The notes under the pieces were generated by a model that had not been told where the DNA came from, ran no database searches, and saw only the letters and a program-made list of their open reading frames with translations. 6,615 nt of DNA from assembly GCA_024641465.1 (NCBI GenBank), contig JAHEDB010000127.1:1-6615 (forward strand), given 5' to 3'. This stretch comes from Chromatiales bacterium (GTDB taxonomy: Bacteria > Pseudomonadota > Gammaproteobacteria > UBA6429 > Thiohalophilaceae). A program made the translations under genes and the position numbers. Positions 1-6,218 of this stretch are shown here, in pieces. The first letter of the stretch is position 1. Each line of letters opens with the position of its first letter.

Positions 1-1115
1 CTGCGTTTCTGGTAGTGCTGTTTATCGCGACTCAGGATCATCTCCGGCTTTAGCGTATTGGATGGCCCATAGTGGCAATCCATCAGATAGGAACGTTCAT
101 ACATGTGGCTATGACCATTCAGTACCAGGTCGACACCGGCCTGTTCAAGAATGGGGAGAATATTATCCCGCATGTCGACCATCCGCCCACTGCTGTCATA
201 GTCACTGTCGGAATCGTGTGAGCCTTTGCTGTAGATCGGGTGATGGAACAGGCTGATCACCCAGGGTTGCTGATTGGCCTGCAGGTCCTGGCGTAGCCAG
301 TTGGCCATGGCGCCATTCACGGTAAGTTTCGATGCCTGGGAATCGAGCACAACAAAATGCACCTGGCCATAATCAAAGGCGTAATAGTGTTCCGTGCCGG
401 AGGCCACCCCGCCCGACTCGGCCCTGGTCGGGAAACTGAATATCTCAAAAAAGCTCCAGCGGCGGGCGTCATGGTTGCCATACACGGGCCAGACCGGGAC
501 ATTGCGGAGGGTGGCTTTAAAGGGCTCGAAAAAATTCGACTGGAATTCTTCATTCCGGCCCGAGCTGTAGGCGTTGTCGCCGGTCGTCAATAAGACATCC
601 AGCTCGGCTCGGTTAGACCGCTTGTTGGTGTGTAGCCATGCCAGGGCCGCGTCACGCGCCCTGGCCTGACCGGGGATCGCCAGCCCGGGGTCGCCGAGGA
701 TCCAGAACCGGCCGCTTTGTTCTGTGCCGGTAGCTGGGGCGGTGACAAACCAGTTGTCCGGGTTCACTTTGGTTTCCGCGCCTTGTGGACCAACGCTATA
801 GAAATAACGCGTCGCGGGTTTGAGTCCGGTTATCCTGACCTCGTGGCCTTCCCGGCTTTGCACCTCATTCACCTGCGCATCGAGTTTATCGGCCGACAGG
901 CCATACCTGACCGCACCGCGATATTTGTTCAGCGATTGCCAGCGGAGGTTCATCGCGCTGGCGGAGGCCATTTGCAGATAAGGGGCTCGCTCGCCATGGT
1001 AGATGCTGCCCTGGGCGACGTGGATAAGTCGGCCGACACCATAGATCACGATCAACAGGAACAGGATGCCGAGCAGGTAGGTCGCCCAACGAAGGGCTTT
1101 GAGATGTAATGGCAT
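1..1115 (-). CDS. Purple acid phosphatase-like metallophosphoesterase, membrane-anchored (3' end cut off by window edge)
   Basis: Probably a periplasmic, membrane-anchored phosphoesterase; its substrate cannot be told from sequence. The minus strand stays open for 371 codons from ATG 1115 to the window edge, so the C-terminus is missing. Residues about 10-31 form a hydrophobic N-terminal anchor or uncleaved signal. Residues about 45-125 resemble the fibronectin-III-like N-terminal domain of purple acid phosphatases, ending in GLKPATRYFYSVG. The catalytic domain follows with all five metal-ligand motifs in order: GDPG (D142), GDNAY (D180, Y183), GNHD (N214, H215), FHHP (H291/H292) and GHSHMYER (H335, H337). 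Y183 fits the tyrosine that gives true purple acid phosphatases their iron ligand and colour. In-frame stops lie just upstream of ATG 1115, and no earlier start is available. No clear Shine-Dalgarno precedes it. It is transcribed divergently from purD, with no evident functional link. The family call is firm; the substrate is unknown. Confidence 0.9.
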   Translation of the reverse strand, partial: MPLHLKALRWATYLLGILFLLIVIYGVGRLIHVAQGSIYHGERAPYLQMASASAMNLRWQSLNKYRGAVRYGLSADKLDAQVNEVQSREGHEVRITGLKPATRYFYSVGPQGAETKVNPDNWFVTAPATGTEQSGRFWILGDPGLAIPGQARARDAALAWLHTNKRSNRAELDVLLTTGDNAYSSGRNEEFQSNFFEPFKATLRNVPVWPVYGNHDARRWSFFEIFSFPTRAESGGVASGTEHYYAFDYGQVHFVVLDSQASKLTVNGAMANWLRQDLQANQQPWVISLFHHPIYSKGSHDSDSDYDSSGRMVDMRDNILPILEQAGVDLVLNGHSHMYERSYLMDCHYGPSNTLKPEMILSRDKQHYQKR

Positions 1116-1339
1116 GGGATTGAGGTCTTTAGTTTACTACAGGTTAATTTTTAGTTATCACAGAGCATCAAACGGCTTGTTTTAACCCTGAATAGATCCA
1201 GTCCATAAATATTGACCGGTTCTCCCGAAATAGCAACCATTCAAACACTTTCACCGACAATTCCCCGTGCTACCTCATGCGCTACGCGGCTGGTCAACAC
1301 CCCGCCCCCTGCCGGAGGTAAACACAAGGGCTGAAGGTT

Positions 1340-1368
1340 TTGCAATGCACTGGATGAAGCTGCACAAT
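1340..1368 (+). promoter_or_regulatory. Candidate sigma70 promoter for purD
   Basis: A TTGCAA -35 box (1340-1345) and a CACAAT -10 box (1363-1368) are separated by exactly 17 bases. Each matches the consensus at four of six positions. Transcription would begin near 1375, giving a leader of about 27 bases that still contains the purD ribosome binding site. It was found by eye only. If real, it rules out the longer in-frame PurD starts upstream. Confidence 0.35.
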
Positions 1369-1388
1369 ATGCGCGTTTTATCATTAGC

Positions 1389-1394
1389 AGGAAG
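1389..1394 (+). promoter_or_regulatory. purD ribosome binding site (decides the start codon)
   Basis: AGGAAG lies 7 bases before ATG 1402, good Shine-Dalgarno spacing. The reading frame stays open upstream to 1267. An alternative ATG at 1345 also has a GAAGG-like site 7 bases away, but its product would carry 19 extra residues before the conserved PurD N-terminus. Confidence 0.7.
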
Positions 1395-1401
1395 ATACCC
1401 C

Positions 1402-2700
1402 ATGCAGGTCCTCATCATTGGCGGCGGTGGCCGTGAACACGCTTTGGCGTGGAAAGTGGCGCAATCCAACCGCGTCGACAAAGTCTACGTCGCCCCCGGC
1501 AACGCCGGTACCGCCCATGAACCCAAGATGGAAAACATCGCCATCGGCGCCGAGGACGTGGCGGGCCTGCTCAAATTTGCCAAAGCCAAGGCCATTGATC
1601 TGACCATCGTCGGCCCTGAGGGCCCGCTGGTATTGGGGGTCGTGGATCAATTCAAGACCGCCGGCCTGCGCTGCTTCGGCCCGAGCCGGGGCGCCGCCCA
1701 ACTGGAGGGCTCCAAGTCCTTTACCAAGGATTTCCTCGCCAGACACCACATCCCGACCGCCGCCTACGGGGTCTTCACCGAGGTCGCCCCGGCGATTGCC
1801 TATATCAAACAGCAAGGTGCGCCCATCGTCGTCAAGGCCGATGGCCTGGCCGCGGGTAAAGGGGTGATCCTCGCCCAGACGGAACAGGAGGCCATCACGG
1901 CGATCGAGGATATGCTGGCCGGCAATGCCTTTGGCGAGGCGGGCCACCGCGTGGTGGTGGAGGAATTCCTGGTCGGTGAAGAGGCCAGTTTTATTGTCAT
2001 GGCCGACGGCGAACACATCCTGCCCATGGCCTCTTCCCAGGACCACAAGGCGGCCCTCGACGGCGACACAGGCCCCAACACCGGCGGCATGGGCGCCTAC
2101 TCCCCGGCCCCCGTGGTCACCCCCGAGATCCATGCACGGATCATGCACGAGGTCATCGAACCGACCGTCAGGGGCATGGCCGCCGAAGGGCTCACCTATA
2201 CCGGCTTCCTGTATGCCGGGGTGATGGTCGCGGCCGATGGCACCCCAAAGGTACTGGAGTACAACTGCCGCTTCGGCGATCCGGAGACCCAACCAATCAT
2301 GGTGCGCCTCAAATCCGATCTGGTCACCCTGTGTGAGGCGGCGCTGGACAAGCGCCTCGACCAGATCGAGGCCGAGTGGGACCCCCGTGCCTCGCTGGGC
2401 GTGGTGCTGGCCGCCAAAGGTTATCCCGCAGATTACCCCAAGGGTGATGTGATCAGTGGCCTCGATGCCGCTGCCGGACTCGACGGCAAAGTCTTCCACG
2501 CCGGTACTGCCCTCAAAGACGGTCACGTTGTGACCAGCGGCGGCCGGGTGTTATGCGCCACCGCCCTCGGCAAAAGCGTCGAAGAGGCACAACAACGTGC
2601 CTATCAACTGGTAGAGAAAATAAGTTGGCCGGGCATGTATTTCCGGCGTGACATCGGTCATCGGGCCATCAAACGGGAGCAAACCGGCAATAAGGGTTGA
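1402..2700 (+). CDS. purD: Phosphoribosylamine-glycine ligase (GAR synthetase)
   Basis: A cytoplasmic ATP-grasp enzyme of purine synthesis. It joins glycine to 5-phosphoribosylamine with ATP hydrolysis, giving glycinamide ribonucleotide. The product is 432 residues, the usual PurD length. Family signatures appear in order: MQVLIIGGGGREHALAWK at the N-terminus (residues 1-18, glycine-rich loop), KADGLAAGKGV in the ATP-grasp fold (145-155), GPNTGGMGAYSPAP (224-237) and LEYNCRFGDPETQ (285-297, ligands for magnesium and nucleotide). The C-terminal domain is complete to the TGA at 2698-2700. ATG 1402 was chosen because homologues begin at this methionine and AGGAAG precedes it at good spacing; the 45 in-frame codons before it look unlike the family. 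The gene stands alone here: the upstream neighbour is divergent, prk is nearly 200 bases away, and purH, a common partner, is not in the window. Confidence 0.97.
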   Translation: MQVLIIGGGGREHALAWKVAQSNRVDKVYVAPGNAGTAHEPKMENIAIGAEDVAGLLKFAKAKAIDLTIVGPEGPLVLGVVDQFKTAGLRCFGPSRGAAQLEGSKSFTKDFLARHHIPTAAYGVFTEVAPAIAYIKQQGAPIVVKADGLAAGKGVILAQTEQEAITAIEDMLAGNAFGEAGHRVVVEEFLVGEEASFIVMADGEHILPMASSQDHKAALDGDTGPNTGGMGAYSPAPVVTPEIHARIMHEVIEPTVRGMAAEGLTYTGFLYAGVMVAADGTPKVLEYNCRFGDPETQPIMVRLKSDLVTLCEAALDKRLDQIEAEWDPRASLGVVLAAKGYPADYPKGDVISGLDAAAGLDGKVFHAGTALKDGHVVTSGGRVLCATALGKSVEEAQQRAYQLVEKISWPGMYFRRDIGHRAIKREQTGNKG

Positions 2701-2787
2701 TCCTCAAGGCCGTTAAAAGGGCGCATTTGTCGCGAAACGACGCTAAATTGTTCTCCGGCTGGGGAGACTTTCGCGCCGGATATCCAT

Positions 2788-2793
2788 TACAAT
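2788..2793 (+). promoter_or_regulatory. Possible -10 box of a prk promoter
   Basis: TACAAT matches the sigma70 -10 consensus at five of six positions and lies in the 197-base gap between purD and prk. The sequence 16-18 bases upstream (around AGACTTT) is a poor -35 box, so an activator would be expected. Transcription would start near 2800 and leave a leader of roughly 100 bases. In many autotrophic proteobacteria the LysR-type regulator CbbR controls Calvin cycle genes, but I cannot identify a convincing CbbR site here. Confidence 0.25.
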
Positions 2794-2897
2794 AGGTCCC
2801 CTCGCTCGTCAGGCCCATAAATTAGAAAAATTTCACCCTGAATCGGGCACCGGTTTCCAAAAAATTGCATATAGAAATATTGAGTTAAGGAGTCAGC

Positions 2898-3788
2898 ATG
2901 TCAGCCAAACACCCGGTTATTGCGGTCACAGGTTCATCCGGTGCCGGTACCACCACAGTCAAGCGCGCCTTTGAGCACATCTTCTTCCGTGAAAAGATCA
3001 ATCCCCTGATCGTTGAGGGCGACAGCTACCACAGGTTCGATCGTGCCGAGATGAAAAAGCAGATTGCCGAGTTCCAGGCCAAGGGCAAAAACCTCAGCCA
3101 CTTCGGTTCGGATTCCAATCACTTCGATGTGCTGAGTGACACCTTCGAAACCTATGGCAAGACCGGCAAGTGCAAACGTCGTTATTACCTGCACTCAGAA
3201 GAAGAGGCCGAGGAACACAATGCCCGCCTGTCGACCTCCCTTAACCCTGGCCAGTTCACCCCCTGGGAAGATATCACCGATGCAACCGATCTGCTGTTCT
3301 ATGAAGGCCTGCACGGCGGTGCCAAGGACAGCAAGCACGATGTCAGCAAGTTCGTTGACCTGCTGGTCGGTGTGGTGCCCATCGTCAACCTGGAGTGGAT
3401 CCAGAAGATCCACCGTGATAACGCCGAACGCGGTTACTCCGCCGAGGCCATCGTCGATACCATCCTGCGTCGTATGGAAGACTATGTAAAATTCATTACC
3501 CCACAGTTCTCGCGCACCGACATCAATTTCCAGCGCGTACCGACCGTGGATACCTCCAATCCGTTTATCGCCCGCGATATTCCGACCCCGGACGAAAGCT
3601 TTATCGTGATTCGCTTCCGCGATCACAAGGCAGTGGACTTCGTGTATCTGCAACAGATGATCAAGGATTCCTTTATGTCACGCCCCAATACCCTGGTAGT
3701 ACCCGGTGGTAAAATGGGCTTTGCCATGGAGCTGGTCCTCAACCCAATCATCCATGAACTGATCGAGAAAAAGAAAAAGGCCAAGTAA
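2898..3788 (+). CDS. prk: Phosphoribulokinase, bacterial type
   Basis: It phosphorylates ribulose 5-phosphate with ATP to give ribulose 1,5-bisphosphate, the CO2 acceptor of RuBisCO in the Calvin-Benson-Bassham cycle; it acts in the cytoplasm. The product is 296 residues, close to the usual length of the bacterial class. The P-loop is GSSGAGTTT (residues 12-20). The catalytic base region EGDSYHRFDR gives D42, H45 and R49, at the same numbers as in the Rhodobacter sphaeroides enzyme. YEGLHGG supplies the Walker B-like acid E136. KIHRDNAER supplies K170, R173, D174 and R178, matching the known K165, R168, D169 and R173 after a 5-residue insertion. AAGGAG lies 5 bases before the ATG, a strong ribosome binding site. 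A strong terminator follows. No RuBisCO, cbbR or other Calvin cycle gene is in the window. The bacterial octameric class is known to be allosterically controlled, for example by NADH, but this protein's regulation is untested. Confidence 0.97.
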   Translation: MSAKHPVIAVTGSSGAGTTTVKRAFEHIFFREKINPLIVEGDSYHRFDRAEMKKQIAEFQAKGKNLSHFGSDSNHFDVLSDTFETYGKTGKCKRRYYLHSEEEAEEHNARLSTSLNPGQFTPWEDITDATDLLFYEGLHGGAKDSKHDVSKFVDLLVGVVPIVNLEWIQKIHRDNAERGYSAEAIVDTILRRMEDYVKFITPQFSRTDINFQRVPTVDTSNPFIARDIPTPDESFIVIRFRDHKAVDFVYLQQMIKDSFMSRPNTLVVPGGKMGFAMELVLNPIIHELIEKKKKAK

Positions 3789-3801
3789 GCTTATTTCTGA
3801 C

Positions 3802-3836
3802 CATAAAAAACCGGGTTGCGACCCGGTTTTTTTATG
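3802..3836. terminator. Strong intrinsic terminator after prk, near-symmetrical
   Basis: The stem CCGGGT (3811-3816) / ACCCGG (3821-3826) has a TGCG loop. It is flanked by six A on the left and seven T on the right, so the pairing extends to CAT/ATG with one bulged base. On the plus strand the T-tract directly follows the stem, typical of Rho-independent termination of prk. The A-tract would serve as a U-tract for minus-strand transcription, though no minus-strand gene is seen downstream. Confidence 0.93.
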
Positions 3837-3864
3837 CCTGCCTTCCTGACGCGATGCGTGATAG

Positions 3865-3870
3865 CATAAT
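3865..3870 (+). promoter_or_regulatory. Weak candidate -10 box upstream of the FIST gene
   Basis: CATAAT matches the -10 consensus at five of six positions and lies between the prk terminator and the FIST gene. The upstream TTCCTG (3843-3848, 16-base spacer) is a poor -35 box. A promoter is needed somewhere here because a strong terminator lies directly upstream, but this exact site is uncertain. Confidence 0.25.
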
Positions 3871-3904
3871 AAATCACTCGTTTGCGGATAATGGCACTCA
3901 TACG

Positions 3905-4996
3905 ATGCAACCCTTTAAGCTCGCCCACGCTACCGATGCCAACTGGCAAACCGCCCTGGCGGACTGTCTGCGGCAATTGGCTGATATCCCGCCGGAGGCC
4001 AACCTCGGGTTTCTCTATGTCACCGATCAGTATGCCGCGGATTTTGCCAAAATCCACCGCGAGTTACAGGACAAGACCGGCGTAGCACATTGGACTGGCA
4101 CAATCGGTCACGCCATCTGCTGTACCGGTAAAGAATATTATGAACAACCCGCCATGGTCATACTGCTGACGGATTTCCCGGCCGGCAGTTTTTACCTGAC
4201 GCAAGGGCTGGAACAATTACCCTCCCCCCCGCATGAAGGTTTGCAGTTTGCCGTCATGCACGGCGACCCGCGTAACGGCCAGTTACCCGATCTGCTGCAA
4301 CAATTCGCCACCAGACTTGGTGATGGTTATCTGGTCGGCGGGCTGACCTCGTCCGCCAGCTACTATTATCAACTCGCCGACAAGCTCAGCGAAGGGCAAC
4401 TTTCGGGCGTGGTGTTTTCCGATCAGGTCGCCGTCGTGTCCGGGCTGACCCAGGGTTGCTCACCCATCGGGCCACAACACACCATCACCGAATGCGATGG
4501 AAACTATGCCGTGAGCCTCGATCAACGACCGGCCCTGGAGGTATTAAAAGAGGACATTGGCGAGATCCTCGCCCGCGATCTGAATCGTATCGGTGGCTAT
4601 ATCTTTGCCGGTTTTCCGGTCAGCGGCAGTGATACCGGTGATTATCTGGTGCGCAATCTGCTGGGAGTCGATCCGGATCACGGGGTGCTGGCGATAGGCG
4701 ATTACCTGCACAAGGGCTCGACGATGATGTTTTGTCGGCGCGATGGTCGCACCGCGGTACAGGATCTGCAACGCATGCTAGGCCACATCAAGCAACGTCT
4801 GACCGGCCCTCCAAAGGGTGGCTTGTATTTCAGCTGTATGGGTCGTGGCCAGCACATGTTTGGCGCAATATCCAAAGAGATGGAGCTGATTCGCGAGCAA
4901 CTGGGGGATATCCCCCTGGTGGGATTCTACGCCAATGGTGAAATTGCCGGGCAACGCCTCTATGGTTATACCGGCGTGCTGACGCTTTTTTTATAA
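3905..4996 (+). CDS. FIST-domain (FIST_N + FIST_C) putative sensor protein
   Basis: FIST domains are proposed small-ligand sensing domains in signal transduction; ligand and partner are unknown. The product is 363 residues and consists only of the sensory domains: FIST_N covers roughly the first 215 residues and FIST_C the rest. No kinase, GGDEF, methyl-accepting or DNA-binding part is visible. Supporting stretches are GTIGHAICCTGKEYY in the N-terminal half, GYLVGGLTSS in the middle, and the C-terminal signature SCMGRGQHMFG (310-320) followed by PLVGFYANGEIA and YGYTGVLTLF. No signal peptide or membrane segment is seen, so it should be cytoplasmic. An in-frame ATG at 3854 would add 17 residues; I prefer 3905 because MQPFKLAHATDANWQTALAD looks like a typical family start. 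Neither start has a clear Shine-Dalgarno. The stop codon TAA is the first three bases of the TAAA flanking the downstream palindromic element. Confidence 0.85.
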   Translation: MQPFKLAHATDANWQTALADCLRQLADIPPEANLGFLYVTDQYAADFAKIHRELQDKTGVAHWTGTIGHAICCTGKEYYEQPAMVILLTDFPAGSFYLTQGLEQLPSPPHEGLQFAVMHGDPRNGQLPDLLQQFATRLGDGYLVGGLTSSASYYYQLADKLSEGQLSGVVFSDQVAVVSGLTQGCSPIGPQHTITECDGNYAVSLDQRPALEVLKEDIGEILARDLNRIGGYIFAGFPVSGSDTGDYLVRNLLGVDPDHGVLAIGDYLHKGSTMMFCRRDGRTAVQDLQRMLGHIKQRLTGPPKGGLYFSCMGRGQHMFGAISKEMELIREQLGDIPLVGFYANGEIAGQRLYGYTGVLTLFL

Positions 4997-4997
4997 A
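4994..4997 (+). repeat. TAAA direct repeat, left flank (candidate target site duplication)
   Basis: TAAA directly precedes the left GGGC end of the palindromic element and contains the TAA stop codon of the FIST gene. The same four bases follow the right GCCC end at 5138-5141. This is what a 4-bp target site duplication would look like. Such a short match can arise by chance, and its outer A/T could also belong to the inverted repeat. Confidence 0.45.
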
Positions 4998-5025
4998 GGG
5001 CACCTCTAAAAATTCACTGAAGCAG
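4998..5025 (+). repeat. Left terminal inverted repeat of the MITE-like element
   Basis: The 28 bases begin GGGCACCTCT and end AAGCAG. They differ from the inverted right end at only three positions: C/T at 5003, C/A at 5017 and G/C at 5019. Confidence 0.85.
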
Positions 5026-5109
5026 CGCTGACTGCGTTAAAAATAAGCTCAAAATGCTCATTTACTCCATGTAAACTGCGCTTTTTCGCTTGTTTTGCCT
5101 CATCATCAT

Positions 5110-5137
5110 CTGCTTGATTGAATTTTTAGAGATGCCC
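5110..5137 (-). repeat. Right terminal inverted repeat of the MITE-like element
   Basis: Read on the minus strand, these 28 bases begin GGGCATCTCT and end AAGCAG, matching the left repeat at 25 of 28 positions. Confidence 0.85.
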
Positions 5138-5151
5138 TAAACTCCTATAAC
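5123..5151 (+). promoter_or_regulatory. Speculative tas promoter across the right end of the element
   Basis: TATAAC (5146-5151) matches the -10 consensus at five of six positions and sits just outside the element. A poor -35-like TTTTTA (5123-5128, 17-base spacer) falls inside the right terminal repeat. Transcription would begin only about five bases before the tas ATG, making a nearly leaderless message, which argues against it. Confidence 0.2.
5138..5141 (+). repeat. TAAA direct repeat, right flank (candidate target site duplication)
   Basis: TAAA directly follows the right GCCC end of the element and copies the TAAA before its left end. If it is a target duplication, the empty site would place tas 22 bases after the FIST stop codon. 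Confidence 0.45.
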
Positions 5152-5162
5152 AGGTTTACGCG

Positions 5163-6209
5163 ATGAAATACTCTCAACTCGGTAACACGGATCTCCAGGT
5201 CAGCCGCCTGTGTCTTGGCACCATGACCTGGGGTGAACAGAATACGCAAGATGAGGCCTTCGCGCAGATGGATTATGCCGTCGGTCAGGGTATCAATTTC
5301 TTCGATGCCGCCGAACTCTATCCCATCCCCCCCAACGCCGCGACCTACGGCCAGACCGAAACGATCATCGGCGAGTGGTTCAAAGCGCGTGGCACGCGCA
5401 AACAGATCATCCTCGCCAGTAAGGTAGCCGGACCGGCCGATGGCTGGTTGCCACACATTCGCAATGAGGCCACCCGCCGACTCGACAGAAAAAATATTGA
5501 GGCGGCACTGGAGGCCAGCCTCAAACGTTTGCAAACTGATTATCTTGATCTCTACCAATTGCACTGGCCGGACCGCAAGACCAATTTCTTTGGCAAGCTG
5601 GGTTATGTCCACCACCCCGAGGATCAACCTGTGGAGGTTGAAGAAACCCTGACGGTACTAAATGAGATCGTCAAAACAGGCAAGGTGCGACACATCGGCC
5701 TGTCAAACGAAACCCCCTGGGGGGTGATGCGCTTTATCGCCACCGCCGACCGGCAGGCCATGCCGCGCGTGGTCAGCATACAAAATCCCTACAACCTGCT
5801 GAACCGCAGCTTTGAGATCGGCCTGGCGGAGATCGCTATCCGCGAGCAGTGTGGCCTGCTGGCCTATTCGCCGTTGGGTTTCGGTGTCCTGTCTGGTAAA
5901 TATGTCGGTGGCGCTCGCCCTGCCGGCGCCCGCATCAGCAACTGGCCCGATTACAACCGCTATATGAATCCGCAGGCGATTGCCGCCACCGAGGCCTATG
6001 TCAGGCTGGCCGCGACACACGGCCTCGACCCCGCGCAGATGGCCCTCGCCTTCATCAACAGCCGGTCCTTTGTGACGAGCAACATCATCGGCGCGACCAG
6101 TCTGGCGCAATTACGCTCTAATATCGATAGCCTCAATATCTCAGTGTCGGATGAAGTGTTAAATGAGATAGAGGCAATCCACCGGCAACACCCCAACCCC
6201 AGCCCGTGA
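5163..6209 (+). CDS. tas: Tas-family NADP(H)-dependent aldo/keto reductase
   Basis: A cytoplasmic TIM-barrel oxidoreductase that would reduce carbonyl groups with NADPH; the physiological substrate is unknown. The product is 348 residues, near the roughly 346 of Escherichia coli Tas, and reads alongside it almost throughout: LGTMTWGEQN near the start, AELYPIPP, LDRKNIEAALEASLKRLQTDY, FGKLGY, IQNPYNLLNRSFEIGLAE and HGLDPAQMALAF. The catalytic tetrad is visible as D48, Y53, K87 (in ILASKVAGP) and H134 (in LYQLHWPDR). The late segment NIIGATSLAQLRSNIDSL fits the cofactor phosphate-binding part of the family. The start ATG has only a weak AGG (5152-5154) 8 bases upstream. The MITE-like element lies immediately before the gene, and hinT follows after 9 bases. 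E. coli tas was named for complementing a tyrosine auxotroph, which does not define its role here. Confidence 0.93.
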   Translation: MKYSQLGNTDLQVSRLCLGTMTWGEQNTQDEAFAQMDYAVGQGINFFDAAELYPIPPNAATYGQTETIIGEWFKARGTRKQIILASKVAGPADGWLPHIRNEATRRLDRKNIEAALEASLKRLQTDYLDLYQLHWPDRKTNFFGKLGYVHHPEDQPVEVEETLTVLNEIVKTGKVRHIGLSNETPWGVMRFIATADRQAMPRVVSIQNPYNLLNRSFEIGLAEIAIREQCGLLAYSPLGFGVLSGKYVGGARPAGARISNWPDYNRYMNPQAIAATEAYVRLAATHGLDPAQMALAFINSRSFVTSNIIGATSLAQLRSNIDSLNISVSDEVLNEIEAIHRQHPNPSP

Positions 6210-6211
6210 GG
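6208..6211 (+). promoter_or_regulatory. hinT ribosome binding site overlapping the tas stop codon
   Basis: GAGG begins inside the tas TGA (6207-6209) and lies 7 bases before the hinT ATG at 6219. This arrangement points to co-transcription and possible translational coupling of tas and hinT. Confidence 0.7.
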
Positions 6212-6218
6212 TCCCGGC

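Larger units (their letters stand above)
4998..5137. mobile_element. MITE-like palindromic intergenic element, 140 bp
   Basis: The element has 28-base terminal inverted repeats, 4998-5025 and 5110-5137, identical at 25 of 28 positions; the ends read GGGCACCTCTAAAAATTCA and, inverted, GGGCATCTCTAAAAATTCA. The interior is also partly self-complementary. TTTAC (5061-5065) pairs with GTAAA (5071-5075) around a TCCAT loop at the exact centre, and GCTCA/GCGCAG and AAAA/TTTT segments extend that inner stem. The whole unit can fold into one long imperfect hairpin. It encodes no protein and is more AT-rich than the neighbouring genes. TAAA flanks both sides. These are the marks of a non-autonomous miniature element moved by a transposase encoded elsewhere. 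From memory, similar GGGCATCTCTAAAAA-ended repeats occur in other gammaproteobacteria, but I cannot verify that here. Confidence 0.8.

Noticed and set aside
717..1109. A 130-codon plus-strand open frame at the left of the window
   Set aside because: It is antisense to the metallophosphoesterase, whose motifs are unmistakable on the minus strand.
1231..1246. A possible PurR operator (TAGCAACCATTCAAAC) upstream of purD
   Set aside because: It matches only about half of the E. coli PurR consensus, and the central CG is missing.
1384..2526. A 380-codon minus-strand open frame covering purD
   Set aside because: It lies antisense to a clear purD gene and is glycine-, aspartate- and histidine-rich, as expected of a mirror frame in GC-rich DNA. 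It shows no family motifs.
2752..2779. Hairpins after purD (TCTCC/GGAGA or CCGGC/GCCGG) as a purD terminator
   Set aside because: The stems are short and compete with each other, and neither is followed by a T-tract, so intrinsic termination is not supported.
2822..2835. A LysR/CbbR-type T-N11-A motif upstream of prk
   Set aside because: The motif is too loose for AT-rich DNA; it has no clear dyad symmetry and no second site.
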